Shown: piece after piece, positions 17,008 through 25,727 of the stretch
How the letters are laid out: each line of letters begins with the position of its first letter
Numbering within the stretch: the stretch's first letter is position 1
Source of the DNA: Sulfitobacter sp. DFL-14
Lineage (GTDB): Bacteria; Pseudomonadota; Alphaproteobacteria; Rhodobacterales; Rhodobacteraceae
DNA: 64,000 bases
Reading direction: 5' to 3'
Assembly (NCBI RefSeq): GCF_003335585.1
Contig: NZ_QBFD01000022.1
Coordinates: 365,468-429,467 of the forward strand
Translations under genes and position numbers: made by a program
The notes under the pieces: generated by a model
Database searches by the model: none
Told to the model about the DNA's origin: nothing
Seen by the model: only the letters and a program-made list of their open reading frames with translations

Positions 17008-18660
17008 TCACTCCGCGACTGGCACGGCGGGTTCACCCGCTTCGGATTTGGTCGGATAGTCGAGTTCCTGGGTGTCCTGACGGACCCGTCGGATCGTCAT
17101 GATGACGTTGAACGCTCCAATGATGGCTCCGGTCAGGAAGAAGGCCCCGCCGATGGTGCGTGCTACATAGTAAGGATGCATCGCTACGAGCGAGTCCGTG
17201 AAGGAATAAGCCAGCGTGCCGCTTTCGGTATAGGTGCGCCACATTAAGCCTTGAATGATACCGCTATTCCACATCGCGAAGACGTAGATCACCGTCCCGA
17301 TCAGCGCGAGCCAGAAGTGCCATTCAACAAGCTTCCATGAATACATAGATTCCCGCCGCCACAGGATTGGCACGAGCGCATATATTGATCCGAAGGTGAT
17401 CAGCGCGACCCAGCCCATCGCCCCGGCATGCACATGACCGACGGTCCAATCAGTATAATGGGACAAGGAGTTCACCGCGCGCACTGCCATGAAAGATCCT
17501 TCAAAGGTGGACAGCCCATAAAAGACCGCCGCCACCATCATGAAGCGCAACGTCGCATCGTCGCGCACCTTGCCCCAGGCACCGTTCAGCGTCATCAGCG
17601 CGTTCCCCGCGCTTGCCCAGGACGGCACTAATAGCATCACGGAAAATGTCATCCCCAAAGTCTGCACCCACTGGGGCACTGCGGTGTAGTGCAGGTGATG
17701 CGAGCCCGCCCAGATATAGAAGAACACGATGCCCCAGAAGGACAGGATCGATAGCCGGTATGAGTAGATCGGCCGCTCCGCCCGTTTGGGCAGGAAGTAG
17801 TAAAGCATCCCGAGGAAACCAGAAGTGAGGAAGAACGCTACGGCGTTATGGCCGTACCACCACTGCGTCATTGCATCCTGCACGCCTGAAAAGGCCGAAT
17901 AGCTCTTCGCAGCACCGAAGGAGGCCGGCACGGCAAGGTTATTGACGATGTGCAGCATTGCCACGACAAGAATGAAAGCCATGTAATACCAATTCGCCAC
18001 ATAAATATGCGGCTCGTTCCGGCGCGCCAGGGTGCGCATGTAAAGCACGAAGTAGCTGACCCAGACGATCACCAGCCAAATGTCGGCATACCATTCCGGC
18101 TCTGCGTATTCTTTGGACTGCGTTATGCCCATGAGGTAGCCCGACGCCGCTATGATGCAAAAGAGATTGAAGCCCAGCAGCACGAACCAAGGTGAAACGT
18201 GGCCAGCGAGGCGCGCGCGCGAGGTGCGCTGCATCACGTGATAGGAGGTTGCGATCAACGCGTTGCCTCCAAAGCCAAAAATCACCCCCGAAGTATGTAC
18301 CGGACGAATGCGGCCGAAGCTCGACCATGCGGCGTCAAAGCGCAGGTCGGGCCACGCCAGTTGAGCGGCGACCCAGACCCCCATGCCCATGGCGACCACG
18401 GCCCAGAAAAGCGAGAGCAGAATACCGACCTTGGTTGGATCGTCATAATAGCTGGTTGTGCGGTCTTCCGTAGGTTCAGCTAAGTAAAGCGCATTGCCCG
18501 CGACAAAAAACAGCCCCCCGGCAAAAATTAGAATGATCCACCCGTGGACACCCATCGGATCATTGCGGCCAGCGATCGCGAGGATAAGACCCGCAAGGGC
18601 CAAAACTGCGGTGATCAGCATTGCTTGTTGGCGTTCTGCAACGGTCAAGCGTTCCATCAT
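17008..18660 (-). CDS. ccoN: cbb3 cytochrome oxidase catalytic subunit CcoN
   Basis: The 550-residue polytopic protein has the heme-copper oxidase His ligands: HTSGVIFGFGGNALIATSYH (low-spin heme), WWYGHNAVAF and AGSHHLHYTA (copper B), and HYTDWTVGHVHAGAMGW (heme ligands). It reduces O2 to water at the binuclear centre in the inner membrane and pumps protons; cbb3 enzymes have high O2 affinity. The length is slightly larger than typical CcoN. Its ATG overlaps the ccoS stop by 4 bp. That the structural genes follow ccoI and ccoS, and not the reverse, is unusual. Confidence 0.95.
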   Translation of the reverse strand: MMERLTVAERQQAMLITAVLALAGLILAIAGRNDPMGVHGWIILIFAGGLFFVAGNALYLAEPTEDRTTSYYDDPTKVGILLSLFWAVVAMGMGVWVAAQLAWPDLRFDAAWSSFGRIRPVHTSGVIFGFGGNALIATSYHVMQRTSRARLAGHVSPWFVLLGFNLFCIIAASGYLMGITQSKEYAEPEWYADIWLVIVWVSYFVLYMRTLARRNEPHIYVANWYYMAFILVVAMLHIVNNLAVPASFGAAKSYSAFSGVQDAMTQWWYGHNAVAFFLTSGFLGMLYYFLPKRAERPIYSYRLSILSFWGIVFFYIWAGSHHLHYTAVPQWVQTLGMTFSVMLLVPSWASAGNALMTLNGAWGKVRDDATLRFMMVAAVFYGLSTFEGSFMAVRAVNSLSHYTDWTVGHVHAGAMGWVALITFGSIYALVPILWRRESMYSWKLVEWHFWLALIGTVIYVFAMWNSGIIQGLMWRTYTESGTLAYSFTDSLVAMHPYYVARTIGGAFFLTGAIIGAFNVIMTIRRVRQDTQELDYPTKSEAGEPAVPVAE

Positions 18661-18830
18661 CTGACATTTTCCTTTCGGGGGGACATCGGAGTGTCGTCGT
18701 CGTGCAAGATGCGTTCAGCATCACCGGCCAGATCTTCATACTGGTGGCTTCTCAGGGTCCAGAAAAAGGCGCCGAGGCCAGTTAGTCCCATAAGGATGGT
18801 AACGGGAATCAGAAGATACAGGATCGTCAT
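18657..18830 (-). CDS. ccoS: cbb3 oxidase maturation protein CcoS
   Basis: The 57-residue protein has a single N-terminal helix (MTILYLLIPVTILMGLTGLGAFFW), then RSHQYEDLAGDAERIL and an acidic stretch, which is the CcoS/FixS pattern. CcoS is required for cofactor insertion into CcoN. Its start overlaps the ccoI stop and its stop overlaps the ccoN start, both as ATGA. Confidence 0.92.
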   Translation of the reverse strand: MTILYLLIPVTILMGLTGLGAFFWTLRSHQYEDLAGDAERILHDDDTPMSPRKENVR

Positions 18831-21007
18831 ACGGGAACCTCTTGCAACTGGGGTGCGGTGGCTCTGACAGCGTCCTGACTGTTCAGCCGAAGTGAGTTGG
18901 CCACCACGGCGATGGAGGAGCCTGACATGGCAATCGCAGCGATTAGCGGGGAAACATATCCGGCAATCGCCAGCGGCACCGCGATGCAATTGTAGGCTAT
19001 GGCAAGTCCGAAGTTCTGTCGGACGATGGCAGCGGTCCGACGAGCCATTGTCAGCGCCAGCGGCACCGCATCCAGTCCCTCGCGCAAGAAGACGAAATCC
19101 GCTGCCGCACGTCCCGCTTCGGTAGCCGAGGCTGGAGACATTGACACATGCGCCACGGCCAGTGCGGCAGTATCATTCAACCCGTCGCCCACCATCAATG
19201 GGCGTTCGCCCTGATCCAGTAGGTCTTGCAGCCGTGTGACCTTGTCTTGCGGGGTAAGGTCACTTCGAGCCTCTGCAATACCAAGCTGGTCTGCCACACG
19301 GGCTACTGTCGACGCGGCATCGCCCGAAAGTATCTCGCTCGCCAACCCGGCATGGCTCAGAGCTATGATCGTCGCCTGCGCACCTTCGCGGAGATTTTCT
19401 CGCAGCGGAAAGCGCAGGGTTGGCGCGCCGGAAAATGCGAAGGCAGGACCTTCTCCCTCACAAGCCTCTCCAGCTATCTCGACCACCCAGGAAGGGCGGC
19501 CCAATCGGGCGACGCGCCCGTCGATCCGACCTTCGATCCCGCAACCGGGATGTTCCGTGATCCCCTCGGCAGAAAAAGTCGGCGTGGCATGCAGCTTGGC
19601 AATGCAGCGGGCAACTGGGTGGGCGGAATGCGTCGCAAGCGCTGCCGCCGCGCGGGTGTCCGCGCTGATCTCGAGCGTGTTGACCAACACCGGGCTGCCG
19701 TCGGTTAATGTGCCGGTCTTGTCCCAGACCGCGCGCGTTGCACTGGCCAAACGCTCCAACGCAGAGCCGTCTTTGAGAAGGATACCTTCGGCCATCAACC
19801 GACTGGAGGCGACGACATGCGCCACCGGCACAGCCAAGGCCAGTGCGCAGGGACAGGTGACGATCAGGACGCTGATCGCAATAAAGGCTGCGCGGTGCCA
19901 GTCACCGGTGGCCAGCAGCCAGCCGATAAAAGTGGCAAAAGCAACCAGATGGATCAGCGGCGCGTAGATCTGAGCGGCACGGTCAGCGATCCGTACATAG
20001 GTGCTGCGGCTTTCTTCGGCGCCCGCCAGTATCCGCATGGACATCGCGAGAAAGCTGTCCTCTACAGGACGCAGGGCCACACCATCCACCGAACCGGTCA
20101 GGTTCAAAGCTCCGGCTTCGACCTCATCGCCCGCAGCGACCGCCACAGGGGCGGATTCGCCAGTGACGAGGGAGCGGTCCAGATCGCTGGCGCCGGACAA
20201 GACGCGCAAGTCCACTGGGACCCGTTCGCCGACGGGGATACGCAGTACAATCCCTGGTGCAATCGTCTCGACCGCAACGGTGCGCAGCTTACCCTCGGGC
20301 GTTACCTCCCAAGCCTCTCGCACTGCCAGCCGCTGGAGGCCGGTCATGGCAGACCGTGCCTTGCCGCGCATGCGGTAATCAAGGTAGCGCCCGATCAATA
20401 GGAAGAATGTCAGCGTCACCGCTGCATCAAAGAAAACTTCTCCACCGCCGCGGATCGTCTCGAATAGACTCAATGCGATGGCGAGCGCGATGGCGAGCGC
20501 GATCGGCACATCCATATTCATACTTGCCCGCTTCAACGCGCCCCAGGCGGAGACAAAAAAGAAGCGTGCGGCATAGAGCACAATAGGAACGGCGATCAGG
20601 GCAGAGATCAGATGAAAACTGTCGCGGGTGGCGCCCGAAGCTCCTGACCAGACAGCAACCGAGAGCAACATGACGTTCATCGCGCCGAACCCGCTGACCG
20701 CCACCGCTTTGAGCAGGGCGACTTCGGTTTCGTCCTTGGCCTCTGCCGACAGATCCGCACTGTCGATAAGACGGCCCGGATGGCCGATGCGCTCCAGCTC
20801 GGCGAGTACAGGATTTAAGGGATCGCCCGGCTGCGCAAGCGTGACGTTGATCCTGCGCAGAGTGAGATTTGCCCGCGCGCGCGCAACTTCGGGTAGCGCC
20901 GCGAGAGAGCGCTCAATCTTCGCTACGCAGCCACCACAGCGTATGGTGGGCGAGGTCAGTACAAGCTCGCGACAGTGCTCTGGAGGGCCGGTAAATCTGG
21001 AGGGCAC
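18827..21007 (-). CDS. ccoI: Copper-transporting P-type ATPase for cbb3 assembly, CcoI
   Basis: The 726-residue P1B-type ATPase has an N-terminal heavy-metal domain with CGGC (residue about 24-27), eight membrane helices, the CPC motif in VTCPCALAL, the phosphorylation site DKTGTLTDG, and the hinge GDGLNDTAAL. CcoI/FixI supplies copper for the CcoN centre. It begins with GTG, with AGGA 8 bases upstream. It is the promoter-proximal gene of the operon, which contains neither ccoG nor ccoH. An FNR-like box lies 55 bp upstream. Confidence 0.93.
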   Translation of the reverse strand: MPSRFTGPPEHCRELVLTSPTIRCGGCVAKIERSLAALPEVARARANLTLRRINVTLAQPGDPLNPVLAELERIGHPGRLIDSADLSAEAKDETEVALLKAVAVSGFGAMNVMLLSVAVWSGASGATRDSFHLISALIAVPIVLYAARFFFVSAWGALKRASMNMDVPIALAIALAIALSLFETIRGGGEVFFDAAVTLTFFLLIGRYLDYRMRGKARSAMTGLQRLAVREAWEVTPEGKLRTVAVETIAPGIVLRIPVGERVPVDLRVLSGASDLDRSLVTGESAPVAVAAGDEVEAGALNLTGSVDGVALRPVEDSFLAMSMRILAGAEESRSTYVRIADRAAQIYAPLIHLVAFATFIGWLLATGDWHRAAFIAISVLIVTCPCALALAVPVAHVVASSRLMAEGILLKDGSALERLASATRAVWDKTGTLTDGSPVLVNTLEISADTRAAAALATHSAHPVARCIAKLHATPTFSAEGITEHPGCGIEGRIDGRVARLGRPSWVVEIAGEACEGEGPAFAFSGAPTLRFPLRENLREGAQATIIALSHAGLASEILSGDAASTVARVADQLGIAEARSDLTPQDKVTRLQDLLDQGERPLMVGDGLNDTAALAVAHVSMSPASATEAGRAAADFVFLREGLDAVPLALTMARRTAAIVRQNFGLAIAYNCIAVPLAIAGYVSPLIAAIAMSGSSIAVVANSLRLNSQDAVRATAPQLQEVPV

Positions 21008-21061
21008 GCGAAGAGTCCTGTTTTTAACTTTTCCTCTTATCAGTTAATTCTGTCAGGATTC

Positions 21062-21075
21062 TTAATTCAGATCAA
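21062..21075 (-). promoter_or_regulatory. FNR/FixK-type box upstream of the cbb3 operon
   Basis: TTAATTCAGATCAA matches the TTGAT-N4-ATCAA consensus of FnrL/FixK sites at 9 of 10 defined positions. It lies 55 bp upstream of the ccoI start, a usual place for activation of oxidase operons under low oxygen. The surrounding 21008-21314 gap also holds a terminator hairpin and nothing else recognised. Confidence 0.65.
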
Positions 21076-21166
21076 ATTCTGCAAAAACTCCATGTTGGAA
21101 TCTCCCTCCCCAAAACAGTCACTATAACCTTTGACTACAACGTATGAATTCGGGCCAGTTATAGCG

Positions 21167-21196
21167 CAAGGGCGGCGCCTCACAGCGCCGCCCTTG
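21167..21196. terminator. Strong GC hairpin downstream of nrdJ
   Basis: CAAGGGCGGCGC (21167-21178) pairs perfectly with GCGCCGCCCTTG (21185-21196) around a 6-base loop. It lies about 120 bp past the nrdJ stop and about 90 bp upstream of the FNR-like box, so it would shield the cbb3 promoter from nrdJ read-through. Confidence 0.65.
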
Positions 21197-21314
21197 TTGA
21201 TTCTCAAACTCGAAAGCCGTGTCAGCCTACATGCGGTTCAAAAAACCGTCTTTTGTCGCAAAGACGTAATCCCCGTGTCGGACGATAGCGTGACACATCA
21301 CAATATCACGCTCC

Positions 21315-23582
21315 CTACCCGCATTTGGAATGACCGCAGGAGGCGCAGGTCATGCAGCCTTCGATCATGCGCATGTCGAACTGCCCGCAGGACGGGCAGG
21401 CCTTGCCACGGGGGGCGTCGAGGCCGACCACACGGGCCTGGGGATCGGTTTTCAGGCCCAGCCCCTCGCCCGCGATGAAGCCTGTTGCAATCATATGCTG
21501 TTCGATCACGCCGCCGATGGCCGCCAAGATCGAGGGGATGTATTTGCCCTTCATCCAGGCCCCGCCGCGCGGGTCGAAGACGGCTTTCAGCTCCTCCACC
21601 ACGAAGGACACGTCGCCGCCACGCCGGAACACCGCCGAGATCATCCGCGTCAGCGCCACGGTCCAGGCGAAATGCTCCATGTTCTTGGAATTGATGAAGA
21701 CCTCGAAGGGGCGGCGGTGGCCGTTCAGCACGATGTCGTTGATGGTGATGTAGAGCGCATGTTCGCTGTCGGGCCATTTGACCTTGTAGGTATTGCCCTC
21801 CAGCTCGCTCGGCCGGTCCAGCGGTTCGGACATATAGACAACTTCGCCGCCCTCCCCGACCAGCACCGGCTTGTCCTCGGACTTGGTGTCGCTGACCGAC
21901 AGCACCGACCCCGTCACCTCGTTCGGGCGGTAGGTCGTGCAGCCTTTGCAGCCCTGATCCCAGGCCGCCATGTAGACATCCTTGAAGGCGTCAAAGCTGA
22001 TGTCTTCGGGGCAGTTGATGGTCTTGGAGATGCTCGAATCAACCCATTTCTGCGCCGCCGCCTGCATCTTGACGTGATCCAGCGGGGCCAGCGTCTGGGC
22101 GTTGACGAAGTAATCGGGCAGCGCGGCGTCGCCTTTCAGCTCGCGCCACATCTGCACGGCGTAATCCACCACTTCTTCCTCGGTCCGGCTGCCGTCCTTT
22201 TGCAGGACCTTGCGCGAATAGGCATAGGCAAAGACCGGCTCGATTCCCGAACTGACGTTCCCGGCATAAAGGCTGATCGTGCCGGTGGGCGCGACGGAAG
22301 TCAGCAGCGCATTGCGGATGCCGTGTTCGCGGATCGCGTCGCGCACGTCCTCATCCATCATCTGCATGGTGCCGGAGGCAAGATAGGCATCGGCATCGAA
22401 CAGCGGGAAAGGCCCCTTCTCTTTGGCCAGATCGACACTGGCGAGATAGGCGGCACGGGCGATCTGCTTCATCCATTCTTCGGTCTGTGCGGCAGCCTCG
22501 TCAGAGCCATAGCGCAGGCCGGTCATCAGCAATGCATCCGCCAGACCGGTGACGCCCAGCCCGATGCGCCGCTTGGCCTGCGCCTCACGCGCCTGCGCTT
22601 CCAGCGGGAATTTCGACGCGTCGACGACATTGTCCATCATCCGCACCGCTGTCGCCACCAGTTCGCCCAGCGCCTCAAGGTCCAGACCGGCGTCCTGCTC
22701 AAAGGGGTTGCTGACCAGCCGCGCCAGGTTGATCGACCCCAGCAGGCAGGCACCATAGGGCGGCAGGGGCTGTTCGCCGCAGGGGTTGGTTGCGGCGATG
22801 GTCTCGCAATAGCTCAGGTTGTTGGCCTGGTTGATCCGGTCGATAAAGATCACGCCCGGCTCGGCGAAATCATAGGTGGCGCGCATGATGCTGTTCCACA
22901 GGTCGCGGGCCTGCAGGGTGCGATAGACCCTGTCGTCAAAGCGCAGCTCCCAGGGGCCGTCCGCTTTTACCGCTTCCATGAAGGCATCGGTGATCAACAC
23001 GGACATGTTGAACATGCGCAGGCGCGCGGGGTCGGATTTGGCGGCGATGAAATCCTCAACATCCGGGTGATCGCAGCGCATGGTGGCCATCATCGCGCCC
23101 CGGCGCGACCCCGCCGACATGATGGTGCGGCACATCGCGTCCCAGACATCCATGAAGGACAAGGGGCCGGAAGCATCGGCGGACACGCCTTTGACATCCG
23201 CACCCCTGGGCCGGATGGTCGAGAAATCGTAACCGATGCCGCCGCCCTGCTGCATGGTCAGCGCGGCCTCTTTCAGCATGTCGAAAATGCCGCCCATGCT
23301 GTCGGGCACGGTGCCCATGACAAAACAGTTGAACAGCGTCACCCGCCGCGCGGTGCCCGCGCCCGCGGTGATACGGCCTGCGGGCAGATACTTGAAATCC
23401 TCCAGCGCGGCGTAGAATGGCTTTTCCCACTCGGCGGGATTTTTCTCCACCTGCGCGAGGTCGCGGGCGATGCGCAGCCAGGTGTCCTCCACCGTCACAT
23501 CGCGCGGCGTGCCATCGGCATCCTTGAAGCGATACTTCATGTCCCAGATCTGTTCGGCGATGGGGGTGGAAAATCGGGACAT
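21315..23582 (-). CDS. nrdJ: Adenosylcobalamin-dependent (class II) ribonucleotide reductase
   Basis: The 755-residue product has the RNR barrel motifs: the FNCFVMG start of the active site, QQGGGIGYDFSTIRPRG, NPCGEQPLPPYGACLLGSINL with an active-site Cys, and APTGTISL. The C-terminal tail holds paired Cys motifs (CPSCGQF, CMTCASCGHSKC) used for reduction and metal binding. It makes deoxyribonucleotides without needing oxygen, using a B12-generated thiyl radical. The start MSRFSTPIAEQIW at 23582 agrees with family length. No cobalamin riboswitch was recognised upstream. A long plus-strand open frame across this gene is only a shadow. Confidence 0.95.
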   Translation of the reverse strand: MSRFSTPIAEQIWDMKYRFKDADGTPRDVTVEDTWLRIARDLAQVEKNPAEWEKPFYAALEDFKYLPAGRITAGAGTARRVTLFNCFVMGTVPDSMGGIFDMLKEAALTMQQGGGIGYDFSTIRPRGADVKGVSADASGPLSFMDVWDAMCRTIMSAGSRRGAMMATMRCDHPDVEDFIAAKSDPARLRMFNMSVLITDAFMEAVKADGPWELRFDDRVYRTLQARDLWNSIMRATYDFAEPGVIFIDRINQANNLSYCETIAATNPCGEQPLPPYGACLLGSINLARLVSNPFEQDAGLDLEALGELVATAVRMMDNVVDASKFPLEAQAREAQAKRRIGLGVTGLADALLMTGLRYGSDEAAAQTEEWMKQIARAAYLASVDLAKEKGPFPLFDADAYLASGTMQMMDEDVRDAIREHGIRNALLTSVAPTGTISLYAGNVSSGIEPVFAYAYSRKVLQKDGSRTEEEVVDYAVQMWRELKGDAALPDYFVNAQTLAPLDHVKMQAAAQKWVDSSISKTINCPEDISFDAFKDVYMAAWDQGCKGCTTYRPNEVTGSVLSVSDTKSEDKPVLVGEGGEVVYMSEPLDRPSELEGNTYKVKWPDSEHALYITINDIVLNGHRRPFEVFINSKNMEHFAWTVALTRMISAVFRRGGDVSFVVEELKAVFDPRGGAWMKGKYIPSILAAIGGVIEQHMIATGFIAGEGLGLKTDPQARVVGLDAPRGKACPSCGQFDMRMIEGCMTCASCGHSKCG

Positions 23583-23636
23583 GTCGAATCTTTCGGCTGG
23601 ATCAGGAAGGAGACCAAGATAACCCATCCAGCGCCA

Positions 23637-23674
23637 AACCACCACGACTTTCCAGTCCCGAACCACCACACTTT
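23637..23674 (-). promoter_or_regulatory. Two direct copies of AACCACCAC-n-ACTTT upstream of nrdJ
   Basis: AACCACCACGACTTT (23637-23651) and AACCACCACACTTT (23661-23674) are direct repeats 24 bp apart, in the gap between nrdJ and the divergent DUF1489 gene. Two sites on about the same helix face are what a paired regulator site such as NrdR's would look like, but the sequence is not the known NrdR box. Role unproven. Confidence 0.4.
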
Positions 23675-23735
23675 GAATGCGCTGCCCGATGCACTACCTT
23701 ATATCGTGGCTCAGGGGTGAGTCTGGGGAAAAGCC

Positions 23736-23744
23736 TGTGGATAA
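23736..23744 (-). promoter_or_regulatory. Perfect DnaA-box consensus at the nrdJ/DUF1489 divergent region
   Basis: TGTGGATAA is the exact complement of the TTATCCACA DnaA box and overlaps the proposed GTG start of the DUF1489 gene. DnaA controls nrd genes in some bacteria. A single 9-mer can occur by chance in 64 kb, so confidence is low. Confidence 0.3.
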
Positions 23745-24168
23745 ATACGTCAATCTGATCAAGCTGAGCGTCGGCACCGAGAGCATCGAGGATCTGGAGG
23801 TCTGGCAGCGCCAGCGGTCCAGGCAGATCAAGGATGGAAAATACTACCACGTCACCCGGATGTGGCCCAAGCGCGAGGCCGAGGTGCTGAACGGCGGGTC
23901 GATCTATTGGGTGATCAAGGGCGAGGTGCAGGCGCGCCAGCGCATCCTGGGTTTCGATGAAATGATCGGCAATGACGGCATCCGTCGCTGCGGCATCGTG
24001 CTGGATCCGGAAATCATCCGCGTCTCACCCGCGTTGCGGCGGCCATTCCAGGGCTGGCGCTACCTTGACCCCGCCGATGCCCCGCCGGACCTGCGCAAGG
24101 GACAGGAAGGCGACACCGCCCTGCCCAGCGAGCTGAACCGCGCGCTGGCCGAGATCGGGGTGATCTGA
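23737..24168 (+). CDS. DUF1489-family protein
   Basis: The 143-residue product (starting at GTG, VDKYVNLIKLSVGTESIEDL) has the DUF1489 pattern: WQRQRS near residue 25, HVTRMWPKR, GSIYWVIKG, RQRILGF and LRRPFQGWRYL. The family is a conserved alphaproteobacterial group without a known function; it has no membrane segments. The GTG start is preferred over upstream ATG codons because family members begin directly with the KYVNL segment. A GGGGAA sequence lies upstream. It is divergent from nrdJ. Confidence 0.82.
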   Translation: MDKYVNLIKLSVGTESIEDLEVWQRQRSRQIKDGKYYHVTRMWPKREAEVLNGGSIYWVIKGEVQARQRILGFDEMIGNDGIRRCGIVLDPEIIRVSPALRRPFQGWRYLDPADAPPDLRKGQEGDTALPSELNRALAEIGVI

Positions 24169-24250
24169 AGGATCAAATCCGCCACCGGCCGTGCCACCGC
24201 GCGCAGGTCCGGCAGGTAGAATATGGATGTCAGCCGCAGCGGCTTTGCCG

Positions 24251-25561
24251 TTAGACCCGCGCCGGCACCCGGGTAATTTTTGCACCCAGGGCGTTCAGCC
24301 GCTCGTCAATCCGCTCATAGCCCCGTTCAATCTGCTGAGCGTTGTTGATGCGCGAGGTTCCCTCGGCCCCCATCGCCGCGATCAGCATCGCCATTCCGGC
24401 GCGAATATCGGGGCTTTCGACACGGGCACCACGCAATCTGGTCGGCCCGGACACGACGGCACGATGCGGGTCGCAGAGCACGATCCTCGCGCCCATCGAG
24501 ATGAGCTTGTCGGTGAAGAACATCCGAGATTCGAACATTTTCTCGAACATCAGCACCATGCCTTCGCATTGCGTTGCGGCAACCAGTGCGATGGACATCG
24601 CATCCGCCGGGAATGCCGGCCAGGGCTGATCCTCGATCTTGGGCACATGGCCGCCGAAGTCCGGTTCGATCGTGAGTTTCTGGGCCGCCGGGACAATCAG
24701 ATCGTCGCCTTCGATGCGGCAATGGATGCCCAGGCGCTCGAACCCCATCAGCGTCGACCGCAGATGTGTCACACCGGCGTCGCAGATCCGCAGTTCCGAT
24801 CGCGTGACCGCAGCCAGACCGATGAAAGAGGCAACTTCGATGTGATCAGGACCTATGCGATGGGAGGCGCCCCCCAGGGTACGGCCCCCGTGGATCGTCA
24901 TGCAGTTGGTGCCGATCCCGTCAATCTTTGCGCCCAGGGCCATCAGGAAGCGGGCGAGATCCTGGACATGCGGCTCTGACGCGCAGTTGCGCAGAACGGT
25001 CAGGCCACGCGCCGCGACTGCGGCACAAAGCGCGTTCTCGGTTGCCGTGACAGAGGGTTCGTCCAGAAACACGTCAGCGCCCGTAAGGGCGCGCGCCCGG
25101 AAGACATAGGCGTCATTCACCGAGATATCGGCGCCAAGTTCCCGAAGGGCAAGGAAATGCGTATCGAGACGCCGCCGCCCGATCACGTCACCACCAGGCG
25201 GCGGCAGCGTAAGCTCACCGCAACGGGCAAGCATCGGACCAGCCAGCAGGATCGACGCTCTGATCCGCATGCAAAGATCGGGGTCAAGATCGGTCGGGCT
25301 GAGCGTATGGGCGTGTATCCGCAGGGTGTTGGGACCGGTCCAGGTTGTCTCAGCACCGATCGAGGCGATCAGTTCAAGCAATGCCTCAACATCGCGGATG
25401 CGCGGGACGTTGGATAATTCGACGGGCTGATCGGTCAGCAAGGTTGCGGCAATGATCGGCAGCGCCGCGTTCTTGTTCCCGGCTGGCGTGATGCTGCCAG
25501 CAAGCCTGTGTCCACCTTCTACGATATATTCGACCCGCTCGTGCGGTTGCGCCACTGCCAT
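24251..25561 (-). CDS. MurA-like UDP-GlcNAc enolpyruvyl transferase with Asp in place of the catalytic Cys
   Basis: The 436-residue product has the EPSP-synthase/MurA fold. MurA residues can be matched: Lys-Asn in AGNKNAALP (30-31), Arg101, Arg130, the Asp in PAFPADAM and the Arg in PDIRAG. The catalytic loop, normally GGCxIGxRPVD, reads GGDVIGRRRLD, so position 125 (Cys115 of E. coli MurA) is Asp. MurA enzymes with Asp there are active and insensitive to fosfomycin. MurA makes the first committed precursor of peptidoglycan. The gene might be the housekeeping murA or a paralog; in related bacteria I believe murA often sits near hisD, so a paralog is possible. The start MAVAQ follows GAGGCAG. 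Confidence 0.82.
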   Translation of the reverse strand: MAVAQPHERVEYIVEGGHRLAGSITPAGNKNAALPIIAATLLTDQPVELSNVPRIRDVEALLELIASIGAETTWTGPNTLRIHAHTLSPTDLDPDLCMRIRASILLAGPMLARCGELTLPPPGGDVIGRRRLDTHFLALRELGADISVNDAYVFRARALTGADVFLDEPSVTATENALCAAVAARGLTVLRNCASEPHVQDLARFLMALGAKIDGIGTNCMTIHGGRTLGGASHRIGPDHIEVASFIGLAAVTRSELRICDAGVTHLRSTLMGFERLGIHCRIEGDDLIVPAAQKLTIEPDFGGHVPKIEDQPWPAFPADAMSIALVAATQCEGMVLMFEKMFESRMFFTDKLISMGARIVLCDPHRAVVSGPTRLRGARVESPDIRAGMAMLIAAMGAEGTSRINNAQQIERGYERIDERLNALGAKITRVPARV

Positions 25562-25727
25562 GTCTGCCTCATCTGTTTTCAACGGACGGTAACGCACTGA
25601 CCGCCGAGCACAAGCGCTGAGGTTCATCAGCCAGCGCCTCTATGCACCGGGGGCTGTATCCCATAAGCCGGAGAGGAAAGGCGGATTTGCGTCACTACCG
25701 GCTGCGGCGGGCGATGGCGCGGCCACC

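Noticed and set aside
21330..23720. 796-codon open frame on the plus strand opposite nrdJ
   Set aside because: It mirrors the third-position GC bias of nrdJ, has no family motifs and no ribosome-binding site, while the minus strand is a full NrdJ.
23583..23736. Cobalamin riboswitch in front of nrdJ
   Set aside because: The gap is only about 150 bp and I could not find a B12-box-like sequence or the needed helices.
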